Positions 24,627 to 36,902 of a DNA stretch of 64,000 nt are shown one piece after another. Origin of the DNA: Bullera alba (taxonomy: Eukaryota; Basidiomycota; Tremellomycetes; Tremellales; Bulleraceae); assembly GCA_001600095.1 (NCBI GenBank), contig BCIX01000001.1, positions 1,054,001 to 1,118,000 on the forward strand. The letters run 5' to 3'. The first letter of the stretch is position 1; every line of letters starts with the position of its first letter. The notes under the pieces are model-generated. The model did no database searches. It was not told where the DNA came from and saw nothing but the letters and a program-made list of their open reading frames with translations. The position numbers and the translations under genes were made by a program.

Positions 24627-24957
24627 ACTGGTCGCGAGCTGGCTTCACGAGCTGTACACGACCCACGAGACAGGGATGACAGGATTCCGAAGCTGCTTCG
24701 CGATGCGGCCGCCGCAAAGCGAATGTCAGCTTGCCGTCCGGATCCGCGCGTGGCATATCAGCAGAGCAGGCCTACCTGACGTGGCAATCTTATCGTGGCC
24801 ATCTCATGCCCGTGCAGGCCCGTGCTCATCGAGGCCGCCTCGCTTCCGAGCGACTTCTGAGGTCTGCAGAGCAAGAGTCTGTTTACCGGAGTCATGTTGA
24901 TCGATCTGACTTCCGATTGTACGTTAAAATTCCTTAGGCAATAACATTACACTACTC
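24627..24957. other. Gap alpha-glucosidase stop to Zn2Cys6 start
   Basis: 331 bp holding the regulator promoter and glucosidase 3' end. No gene seen on either strand. Confidence 0.4.
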
Positions 24958-27322
<2,365 letters not shown>

Positions 27323-29234
27323 CTATCTCCAAAAAGCCGACAACTTCCACGCGGCGACCCCTGCGAGCATTGGCATCCCGACGCATACGCAGACCATCTC
27401 GCCAATGAGCCATCTCCACCGACTTATGATCCTCCGTCCTGCCTCTGGACCCATAGTGACTTCTGGATCCAGCTCGTCGTTATCCGGATCCACCACCTTT
27501 TCCGCCTTCTCCTCAGATTCAGCAGGTTTCGGCGAGACCTCTTCGTCTAGCTGGAACGCCTTGATGGTGAACTTAGTCCGGCGTACGCCCAGCTGCCAGC
27601 AGACTATCATGAGTAGGAGTAGCCGCGTGATCTCCATGCGTTCCACTTCCCACCGCGAGGTGTATATTCTTCCGAAACCGATCGATACTTGATCGATGAG
27701 GAAGTTCAGCTTCATCCGCCAGTAGACCTTTCGAGGAGTCGGCGGTATAGCCAATCGGTCGGCCAGGCCGTCTCCGAGTAGGAACCTGGATAGTCCGAGA
27801 TGATACTCGACGGGCGTTTTGCGTGGTGGTCTCTCTGCGACAGCCGACAAGAGCCGGTAGGTACTCGTCGTCCGGTAATCGACATCAGAATAGTCCATGG
27901 AGAAGAGGTGAGCGGTGTTGCAAGCGAACAGCTTGGAAGCTCGGGTGACTGTTGAGTAGTAGTACTGCAGGCGATCGGGGGAAATCCCGAGGTAGTAGCT
28001 ACGAGTAAGTCAGCTCTGCATGTGTATTTCGCACAACAGACTACCCACCCTATGTGCCGCCAGACCGCGACGTATGCTTCTTCCTCTTCATCGGTCAAAA
28101 CAATGCCCATCCGTCTCAAGGACCATAAAGGTGCGATAGCGAATGATCCCAGTGTAGCGATCAGATCCCTAGGCTCAATTAGCCACACGAATCCAACTTC
28201 TTACTCACTCCTGATTGATCGGGATTCCATCCACTGCCTCATCGTACACTTTCTTCGTCCCCATCTTCGCGGATATTCTCACTCGCACTGTAGAATGCAG
28301 CAGCCTCACTCTGACAGCCGACTTCCATCCCTGACCTGTAATAGGAGTCAAGTCGTTCTGAACGTCAGCCAATGACTTGACGGAGCTACTCACCATGTAG
28401 TCCATGATTGCCTGGGTGGTCTCCAGCAAACGCTTATATGTGTTATCCTTGACTTCTCCCGTGAGGTAGTTCGTCTCTCTGAGAACATTGACCACTCGAT
28501 TGGCAGAGAAACCGCCAGCTAGACTGAAATGTAGAAGGGCGCCGAAGATTTGGGCAGAGTATCGCCAAAAGACAGCTTGCCCCTCTGCGACATTCGGCTT
28601 CGGTTTCCGTTCAGGATTCCGCAACCGCTCTTGAGGGGTGAAGTGGCTCTTAGGTCTGGCGCTAGACGCCGCATTGGTCGGCAGAGCGGTGATGCCTTCG
28701 GGTGGTTCCCGAGCGATCTAGGCTATATTCAGCGGCCATACTGCATGTGTCCTCGATCGGATCGACTGACCTCTGCCCAAAAGCGTTTCACGCAGTCCGA
28801 CTGTTCTGCCTTGGGTAGAGCTAGGTGATCCAGGACTTTCTGAAGGCCATCTTGTCCCGGCTTGAGGTTTAGCACTCGAACAACCTTGTCGCTCAGCGGA
28901 TCTCCCTCATGCCTCCATCTGCGCCGCCAGTCAGCTCCCTACACCTCCGTGAGCTATAGATGATTGACGTACGGTTCTAGTCCACTGGGGGGTACGCAGT
29001 CCTAGCCATCAGCACATGATGCCCTTGTCGCGACTCACCTCGTCCCAGACCATGCAATAGTCCTTGAATGCTGCAACGACATCGCCACTCTTCACCGATT
29101 CAAGCTGTTCATTGTTCCAGATCTCCTGAACTTTGAGTTCGTCGAAGTCCACGGGCAAAACTCCCACTATAGCTCAAGTCAGACACAACGACCTTCAAGC
29201 CTCCGGACTCACCAGTCACACGCCCGTACACCAT
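27323..29234 (-). CDS. mpaB/latex-clearing-like DUF2236 protein, membrane-anchored
   Basis: The read starts MVYGRVT and joins VLPVDFDELKVQEIWNNEQ after an intron. The family pattern is visible as EGDPLSDKVVRVLNLKPG, then GALLHFSLAGGFSANRVVNV. The block WKSAVRVRLLHSTVRVRI carries a His in the position of the heme-binding motif of DUF2236 proteins. Next are GIPINQEDLIATLGSFA and AYVAVWRHIGWYLGI. The C-terminal region is charged (KPAESEEKAEKVVDPDND) and ends in one hydrophobic span (MVCVCVGMPMLAGVAAW). Characterised relatives include the ER oxygenase MpaB of mycophenolic acid synthesis and bacterial rubber oxygenases, which cleave double bonds. This gene is not in an obvious biosynthetic cluster, so its substrate is unknown. 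Confidence is good for family, low for function. Confidence 0.74.
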
Positions 29235-29990
29235 TCCCTATGATACAGTTGCAGTACTGAAGCTACGATCTGTCGATATCGCATCTTGCTTGCTGCTTGT
29301 CGATGTCCAGAAATTCCGGGACGTCGATCGCTGTAGATCGGAGCTCGCCGCCGATCGCCGCCACCGCCGGCCACCGCCGATGTCCGATCGTAAATGTACG
29401 CGTTTCATCGCGTAGCCTGAAACAAGCGCCCTGGCCCCTTGGGGAAGCCTCTGGAAGCCTGCTGTTTCGCTCTCGGCAGCAAACCAAGTACCAACCAGTC
29501 AGAGCACTCAGCAGACTCAAAGATCACAACAGCGATAAGATTGATGAGGAGCATCGGGACACTGGACAACGACGTTGCAGGTAAGGTGAGTGCTGGTGAG
29601 TGTTTCCGGACTTAGGAGGATCTAGGGCTCGTCTAGGGCTCGTCGTAAGTAAGCTTACGGAAGTCGTGCGCCGTCTTGCGCCGTCCGCCGAATGTGTGTG
29701 TCCGTCTGTCTTGTAGGCTGTTTCGGGTGTGCATGGGGACAGGTCTCGAATGTATGATCGGCGTGATGGATGATACTCTTACTTACACACACACAGCTCC
29801 AGTCGTCATGTCTGACGACAGGCAAAGTGTAACGTTCTGTAACGTTGCTTCAAAGGACATTTGATGACAGAGCGGCAAGTGTTCGAGACTTGGTACCTTT
29901 TGATCGTTGTCAACAAGCAGATCCCCCCGGTGCACGAGCAATACATTCTCAACCATGCCCAGCTCTGCCCAGCTATGATATAGACCGCAC
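29235..29990. other. 756-bp divergent gap with small tandem repeats
   Basis: Lies between the DUF2236 start and the methyltransferase start. It holds GCC/CCG-rich triplet sequence at about 29340-29385. An 11-bp tandem duplication TCTAGGGCTCG sits at 29621-29631 and 29632-29642, a perfect 10-bp palindrome GTAAGCTTAC at 29649-29658, and TGCGCCGTC twice at 29667-29675 and 29677-29685. No gene recognised. Confidence 0.5.
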
Positions 29991-31418
29991 ATGCCTGGCT
30001 TGGTATCTCTCAGTACTCCCTCCGACTTCGAATCACCACTCATCACCCCTCAGAGCGCGACAATGCCGACATCTAGCCGAACTCGCTCTTTGAGACCAAT
30101 CCTCCCTCGAAGCGAGTTATCGATATTGAACACCCCGACTCAAATCGTTCGTCCTCCCTTGCCAACCCCAGAATCCTCGGCGGTCACCTCAGCCAGTGTT
30201 GCTTCACCCATCCAGGTTTCTCCCAGTGGGGGAAGCTACTTCTTTCATTGGCGGGGGAGAAAGTTGCGTATGATGGGACCATTACCCTGGCCTTGCGATT
30301 CGCTCGAGCTAGAAAGGGTCGAAGCTCAACATTGGCTACTGAGGTTACTATTGGGATTTCCGTACATCGGCCCCGTGGAGGAGGTCTTGAGAGCAGCGAG
30401 CCGCGATGGGAGGCAAGGGCAGGTACTGGACATAGCGACCGGAGTAGGGGTCTGGGCTATGGATGTCGCAGAGCTGTTTCCCTCTGTTCAAGTGACGGGG
30501 TGTGATGATGTGCCTATACAAGAGGTGTGAGTGAGATCGCGAAGCCCGGTCCCTGAGCTGATCTTCTAGTCAGTGAGACGTGGGCTAATGTCGAGTGAGC
30601 CAACTTGTGATGGCTCGAAAACCGAAAGTAACCTGACCCGCAAGTCTCTTCTAGGTGGGACGTGTGAGTTGGCAGTAGGGACTCCCGCTCAAATACAGAG
30701 TCGACTTGGATGATCTGCCGTATGACGCCGAATCGTTTGACGTGGTACACATCCGCTTTGCGCAGCTACGAGTAAGTTGACTACAGAAATCTTGAACTGA
30801 TCTGACAGGTCAAATCCTTCCGTCACCTTCTCCGCTCGGCCTGGCGGATTCTCCGACCAGGAGGAGTGCTACTGGTCTTCGATGCAGCGTCACCGCCCAC
30901 AAGGTCCGACACTACTTCCCCAACAGGATGCCAGGCATGGTCAGATGCGTTTCACAAGTCTCTCCATCGAGCCGGTCTCAAGCCGTTCACCGTGGATGAC
31001 ATAGTCAGGGTCTTTCGAGACGAGGAGTTGATCGGGAGTGATATGAGGGTGCCCATCGGCTATGGCGAAGGTGAGTTGGCTTGACAGGATGTTTTGACTG
31101 ATCGACTTAGGACGTATGGGTCAACTCGGCAAGATCCACGTGGTTAACACCCGAGCGTACCTCGATGCCGGGCGTTACGTCCTTACGGAACATGGGGGAT
31201 ACACCGATGCCGAGGTGGATGTTCTGAGTGAGCTCGCATCTTCCAGTCGGACCTGAATGTCGCGCTGATCTATCACCATATAGCGGATGCCTATTTGGCG
31301 GATATCAAAAACTGGCAATTATACACGAGGTGAGCAATGGATACGCAGATCGAAAAGCTTCTGACATTAGTTCAGGTACCACGCCTTCTCCGTGAGGAAG
31401 GGGTCTGCTCATGCATGA
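29991..31418 (+). CDS. SAM-dependent methyltransferase (LaeA/UbiE-like fold)
   Basis: Class I methyltransferase. After about 85 Ser/Pro-rich residues the core begins; motif I is VLDIATGVGVWAMDVAE, followed by VQVTGCDDVPIQE. The next conserved part is split over micro-exons: 30574-30594 (21 nt) and 30655-30663 (9 nt), which together with flanking exons read EVETWANVEWDVVDLDDLPY. Then come AESFDVVHIRFAQL (post-I to motif II) and LLRSAWRILRPGGVLLVFD (motif III). The last exon encodes YHAFSVRKGSAHA. Start 29991 is the first ATG in frame; 30063 is an alternative. Relatives include LaeA-like regulators of secondary metabolism and small-molecule methyltransferases; I cannot choose. The stop overlaps the end of the opposing F-box gene by 10 bp. 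Confidence 0.8.
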
Positions 31419-33073
31419 ATCGATGCCGCACTCTCCTTACTTCTCAGTACCTCCCACGCTCCCCCGGGCATCGCGAGCCCCCGCTTCGGCACCCTCCATC
31501 CTACGGTCTCCCCCATGATCTCGTACATTCTTGCCAGAGTGCCGGCGCTCACTCTACCACCCTGGTAATCGGCAAACTCCTCCCAAACGTCGTCTGAGCG
31601 ATAGATGATGCCCTCGTCGATATGACTATGGTGGGCCGAGTAGGTCCGGCAGTGGGTGAAAATCTCGCCAGAAGAGTGATGATAGGTCCGGATGAGGGTT
31701 GCTCTGCCGTGTCCAGAGAAACAACGCTCGGATCCCCAGTAACACCAGTCGTCCTCTTCTTGGGGCAGAGGCTGTTCCCGATCCACCGACCCTGGTGGCT
31801 GTATGCATAGTAGCTGCGGAGCATTGCGAAGTCGGTCTAACGCCTGCTTTGAGATCTGTCGGATGGGAGAGGGTAAGCCTCGCATCTCCCCGTTCCAGGA
31901 CCAGTTGATCGACCGGGTCTCGTCGGTTGTGGGAGTGTAGGAGTATAGCATTTTAAGGTTGGGTAGAGGTGGTATATCCGCCGCCTGAGATAGTCAGTTA
32001 TGTATGCAGAGCTACGCTACGGCTATGCCCACCTCGATATGGGAGACTCCCCAGGCCCGCTTGTCCGTGGTGAAGGATAGTTGATCGAGATGGGGAAAGT
32101 TCTCCCGGGCGAGGAAGGGGAGGAAGAGGGGACCACAGGCCAGGTACTTGAGCTTGGGTCGCGACGAGAGAGCTTGAAGCAGGTCGTGATCCGGCATCCA
32201 GTTGGATCCCGAGTCCCCGATAGACACTTTAGCAATGTCCTGGCTGCCGCGTAGCAAAGCCAGCAGCATAGGTGACAAGGCTGTTTCCATCTCATCCACC
32301 AGAATAGACCTCAAGTACCTCAGTGACGGCCAGTTTATCGTCTCGCAGGAGTGAAATCTGTGTCGGGTGCCCCATCCGCCGGCATGAGCGTGCTCGGGGA
32401 CGATATGTAATGTCTGGATACGCGGCGCAGTGCGTATGACGGCGAGCAGGGTCTCCTCCCAATCCTGGCCTATGGGTATCTGCAGGAAAGTGAGACTATC
32501 TAGGCAATTGGTACCTAAGCCTGTGAAGAGCTGAAGCGGGGTGAAGTGGATGAGGGGTAGGCGAGGGTGTGGGTTATTCCCATTTGTTATCAAAAGCAGC
32601 GTGTGCATTGTAGGAGCAAGGGCGAGCAGGAGTTTGTGGGTTTCATCGCAGAGTAGCCTGTCGATGTCGATGTACGCCCGCCGAACGCTACTCTTCCACC
32701 CCGGCTTGTGTTGCAGCAACTGAAGCAGGGCTGAAAAGTAGTCAGAAACATCTCCAGCGGTGGACGAGCATGGAACGCCGGGGTGATCATCGCCCCAGAC
32801 GATTCGTTGGCGTATATTGTACAGCCAATCCCCACCGAGAGGCTTTGTGATTTCGTACGGTTCTGGGTGAGGCGCGAAAGGTCGATGGATGGAGATGTTT
32901 AGGTCCTGCCATACTGAGGTTTCAGCGAGAGGTCGAAGAGCAGAGCAAGTGCAGGCGAGGGAGATGGCAGAGGTCCGATCTAGAAAGCTGAATATCTGGA
33001 TGATGAGGTGGTCAGGCAGTGCGATCAGAGCAGGAGTCACCATTGTATGGCGAGATGCAATCTTCCATATCAT
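31409..33073 (-). CDS. F-box protein with leucine-rich-like C-terminus
   Basis: F-box proteins select substrates for SCF (Skp1-cullin) ubiquitin ligases. The F-box is at the N-terminus: LPDHLIIQIFSFLDRTSAIS, then LACTCSALRPLAETSVW. The rest is a loosely leucine-rich region (LTFLQIPIGQDWEETLLAVI, LRYLRSILVDEMETALSP, LKYLACGPLFLPFLA) that resembles irregular LRR F-box proteins. An intron at about 32026-31982 (GTGGGC..CAG) joins SHIE to AADIPPLPNLKMLY; the second exon, 180 residues, ends at 31409. Start could be 33073 (MIWKIASRHTMV) or, more likely, the second Met at 33043. Substrate unknown. Confidence 0.78.
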
Positions 33074-33913
33074 CCATCACCAACTCACGTCTATAGCTGC
33101 CAGATAAGTAGCTGTCAACGTCCATATTCCCCGCAGGTCGCTCCTTTGTCCTGACAAAACGTTAAAGGATCCATGTCCGAAAGTGGTCATCAAGGGGGAT
33201 GCAACCGTGGTCATAGACAAGGGGAAGGTCAAAGGCTGATAGTCGGCCTGCGTCAGTAGTCCGGGATGGTTGGTATGCGCTGTGCCCGCCGTTGCCGTGG
33301 TTCGATGTTCGCATGTGAGCAGGGAATCAAGATTCGAGGATGCCGCGAGGATGATGTTTATGTGGGCACTGAAGAAGTAAGCGATCCCTGCCAGCGACGC
33401 TCATATACCTACAGTGATATGATTATGAGCATGGGTGGATCGCTGTATTCTTTGAATTGCAGGATCCAGCTGATGGAACCCTACCATGGAATTTAGCGAA
33501 TCGTGCTGACGCTGTGCTGGCGTCTGACTCTGCTCAGTCCGAAAGCTTGATATCCATTGGTTGTTTCGACAAGTTTCCGTGCCCCAAAGACCAGATTCTA
33601 AGCTTGGGCTGCATCGTAAGGCTTGGAGAAAGCCGGCCCGCAAGTCACTGATAGTGAATCAGTGTTTCTACTCGGAAGGGTCAGAACTTAAGAGCACTCA
33701 TACGTCAGTACTCATACGTCAATCAAACGTCGCCGAATCAATGGTCCATCTCCTCGGCAGTCCGCAGACGCACGGTCGAAATTGATTCCGCCCTGCCCTC
33801 TGAATTCTGCTCGACGACTGAGCTATCCAAGAGCAATCTCAAAAGCCTTTGCATCACCTCTTCTGACTCAACTGCAGTAGCTAACAACATGAACGTCCCC
33901 AATGACACCCTGC
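33074..33913. other. 840-bp gap upstream of the F-box gene
   Basis: No gene recognised on either strand. Contains two copies of ACTCATACGTCA (33696-33707 and 33710-33721); TACGTCA is the reverse of the ATF/CREB half-site TGACGTA. The right end is the 3' region of the sugar transporter. Confidence 0.5.
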
Positions 33914-36200
33914 CTACTCCTTGTGAGCGAGCTCGTTCTTCTCGAGATCAGCTTCGCCGGCTATGGATTAACATCAGCAATTGCTTCCAAATCACGGTCA
34001 TCCAGTACAGATCAAAGACTCACCCTCCGCCAGCTCTCTCTCCCTCGTCTTGGATCCGATCGCGCCCGTCTTGTCTAGAGGGACAATGGGGTTCATGGTT
34101 CTGAACATATGGTCCATCTCTTCAAGCGTTCGACCCTGTAGACCGTCAGCATCGAGCACCAATCGATAAATCGAACGCGTAACTCACCTTTGTCTCTGGG
34201 AAGAAGAGGTAGAAGAAGAGGGCGTTGGTGAAACTGCAGATGGTGAAGACGAGGTAGTATTTCCATCCTGAAATACACGTTTAGCAGAGCCAGTGGCAGC
34301 TATGGCGGCGACGGAAGGCTCACCGATGTTCGTCCATGCCGTCTTGGAGACCTGACCAATCATGAAGTTGGCCAACCACGATGCGGAGGTGGTCAAACCG
34401 GTAGCTTTGGCTCTAATGGAGTTGTTCATGATCTCAACAGGGCTGGAGACCGGGTCAGCTTGGAATAAGACTCTGCACGTTCAAGCTACTCACTAGACCC
34501 AAGATAGCGGACCAATGCAAGAAGAGAAGACAAAGTTGTAGGCGTAAATCATAGCAACAAAGGCGATACCCTGAGACCTGGTGCCTCCGCCCGTGGCGAA
34601 CTGCTTGGCCATAGCACTGCACGCAATGAGCGCTGCCCCTCAGTGTTTAGTGATCGCTACTCACGTGGCGACAGCGAAGAAAGTTCCAGCGGCGATGTTA
34701 CCCCAGATGAGGGGGAATCGACGACCGACCCGGTCAAGGAAGAGCACACAAACGATCTCTCCAATTAGGCCGTTGACGTTGTTGAGGCTGTTGATCAAAA
34801 GGGCGTCCTTATCAAAGCCGACGGATTTGTAGACAGTGCTGCGAGGGGTGAGCTGAAGCTACGGGGGTATTTGCCTCCCACTTACTCGGCATAGTACTGA
34901 ATAGCGGAGACACCGGTCATTTGCACAGCGAATTGCAGGACGACACCGTAAAACACTCGACGAAGGTTGATCATGTCGCCGAAGATCTACAAGCTGGGGT
35001 CAGAGGTGGTCATGTGACTGTGAAGGCCCGATGTACTCACAACACCCCAAGACTGCTTGATGCCGGCCTCGGCCTCGAGAGACTCGTTCATGGCCAAAAA
35101 TTCTCCTTGCACAAAGGCATCGTTGATGTTGCCTCGAGCATGCAGACGAGCTAGAGTGTTCAAGGACTCTTCTCGGCGGCCCTTGACAAGGAGCCATCTG
35201 TTCCGTTTGTCAGCTGGATCACGATATGGGAAGGTATGTTCCGACGTACCGAGGTGACTCTGGCAGGAGGAAGATCAGGAAGATGATTGGAAGCGCTGGA
35301 AGCATTTGGAAAGCGAGCTGGGCTGTGTCAGCACTCCGCGACTTTTAGTATATTGGTGCACTCACGGGCAATCGCCATCGCAGGGCGTCATCTGGGTGGG
35401 TTTGAGCACATCCGTAAGAGAGCCAACCAGCAACGATAGCGCCGATACCCAAGCAGAGCTATGCCAATGTCAGCAACGAACAGGCTCGGATGTGAATGTT
35501 ATCTGACCTGGAAGGTAGCGGTAAGCCGACCTCGTTGCGAGGGGTGAGCGATCTCCGATTGGTAGACTGCAAGTCGTTAGTGGAAAGTGTAGCGATCATC
35601 AGGAATGTAGCTTACGAGGCACGAGAACACCCTGAGAGTTCATCAGCAACGTGTGATTGTAGATAAGAGGCCGACCCACCATTTGACCGATACCGATACC
35701 ACCAATGAATCTTCCAGCCATCATCATCTCCTTGCCATTGGTAGCCGTCTGCAAGATACCGCCGATGACGAAGATGATACCGGCAGCCATGACTGACGTG
35801 TCATCAGGATGAGGTATGTGACCCATCAGTGACCTATGGACTCACGAGATGTTCTACGACTGAATAGATCCGCAACATAAGAGGCAGGAACACTTCCGAC
35901 GAAAGCACTAAAGAGGAATCAGCCAAAGCTCCCTTCACCTTGCGTGGAATATGCCTACCCAAGCAACAGTGACGACACAATGAAACCGATATAGTTATCG
36001 TTTTCGGTGTCTATGGTTCGAAGGAAGTCTGGCGCTGCCAGGACATAGGCAATCACACCCAAGTCGTAACCAAAGAGTGCAGCTCCATTGCTGATGTGAA
36101 GGATTGGTCAGACCAATCTCCTTTGCGCTCGATCTGAGATCTCCACTCACGCCACGAAGATACCACAGAGGAACGAGTAGAGTTTTGGTGGGAGAGCCAT
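33914..36200 (-). CDS. MFS sugar transporter (divergent from GH51)
   Basis: Twelve-span sugar porter. Exon 1 (36200) gives MALPPKLYSFLCGIFVA, then NGAALFGYDLGVIAYVL (TM1 region). Sugar-porter signatures follow: GRFIGGIGIGQM, then LVPLYQSEIAHPSQRGRL, the central-loop PESPRWLLVKGRREE, LQFAVQMTGVSAIQYYAE (TM7), DRVGRRFPLIWGN, and the C-terminal PETKGRTLEEMDHMF. The last intron begins GTGAGTCTTTG just after REREL-AE; it joins to a terminal exon reading AGEADLEKNELAHKE and stop at 33914. Reading through the intron instead would end at a non-family GESLICTG. Divergent neighbour is a GH51 arabinofuranosidase, so L-arabinose or a related sugar is a reasonable substrate guess. Confidence 0.87.
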
Positions 36201-36902
36201 ATTGCTGGATGGAAATCTGAGCGAGGTCCTTGGTGCCCCGATTGAGTCTCCATACTGGCTCTTAAGTAACTTTTCTCAGACGTCTGTCTCATCGCCAGAG
36301 TCGAGTTAAGTGGCGTCTCGATGAGCAGCACTGCAGCAGGTGCCGACCCGTAAACATGGCTAACGACAACAACCGTACAGCCGAGATTACAAGTCATGCG
36401 GACTAGTGCGGACTCAGGCGGACGCGAAGGGTGTAGTTCATGGATGACGAAAGGAGCCTGTCGCTGCGTGTCGCTGCAGGCAGATCCCTGCCCGGCAGAT
36501 GAGTGAGATGACTGTCAGAGCCTCTGCTCTCACACCCAATTTTAGCTCGTCCAAGCTTGCCCGGCCCGCTGGTCCCGCCCGGTCCCGAGCGGTTGAACGG
36601 ATACCCGACAAATACGTAAAACATTCGGGCGTCAGGCACGGACATTGCCCTTTCCGCTTAACTCGGGGACCGGGGTGCTTTGGTAGGCCGGGGCCAGATC
36701 AACGGAATCAAATGGATATCCGGCGATGCCAATCAAGACAACCGGTGGTCCACCGTCCACATTCATATCTGCGGTTGATTGTGGTTGTTGGCAACACGAA
36801 TCACACAGCAGATCAGCGTCAACTGACTCGAGCACCTCAGCGGAAACGACAATTGATCACCTGACTCCATTGTCACGTACAGCGAATCTCACGCAAGTCA
36901 AC
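36201..36902. promoter_or_regulatory. Divergent promoter sugar transporter / GH51
   Basis: 702 bp shared by the two divergent genes. GC-rich patches include GGTCCCG repeated near 36570-36590 and several CGG/CCG triplets, the half-sites used by Zn2Cys6 regulators. No open frame with a recognisable domain. Confidence 0.45.

Noticed and set aside
33044..33140. Possible upstream exon of the F-box gene (ATG near 33123 followed by GTGAGT)
   Set aside because: No acceptor at a credible distance; the only AG leaves an intron of about 27 nt.
33785..33845. tRNA-like sequence (TAGCTCAGT) on the minus strand
   Set aside because: Only the D-arm-like match is present; I could not find a GTTCGAATCC T-arm or a pairing acceptor stem.
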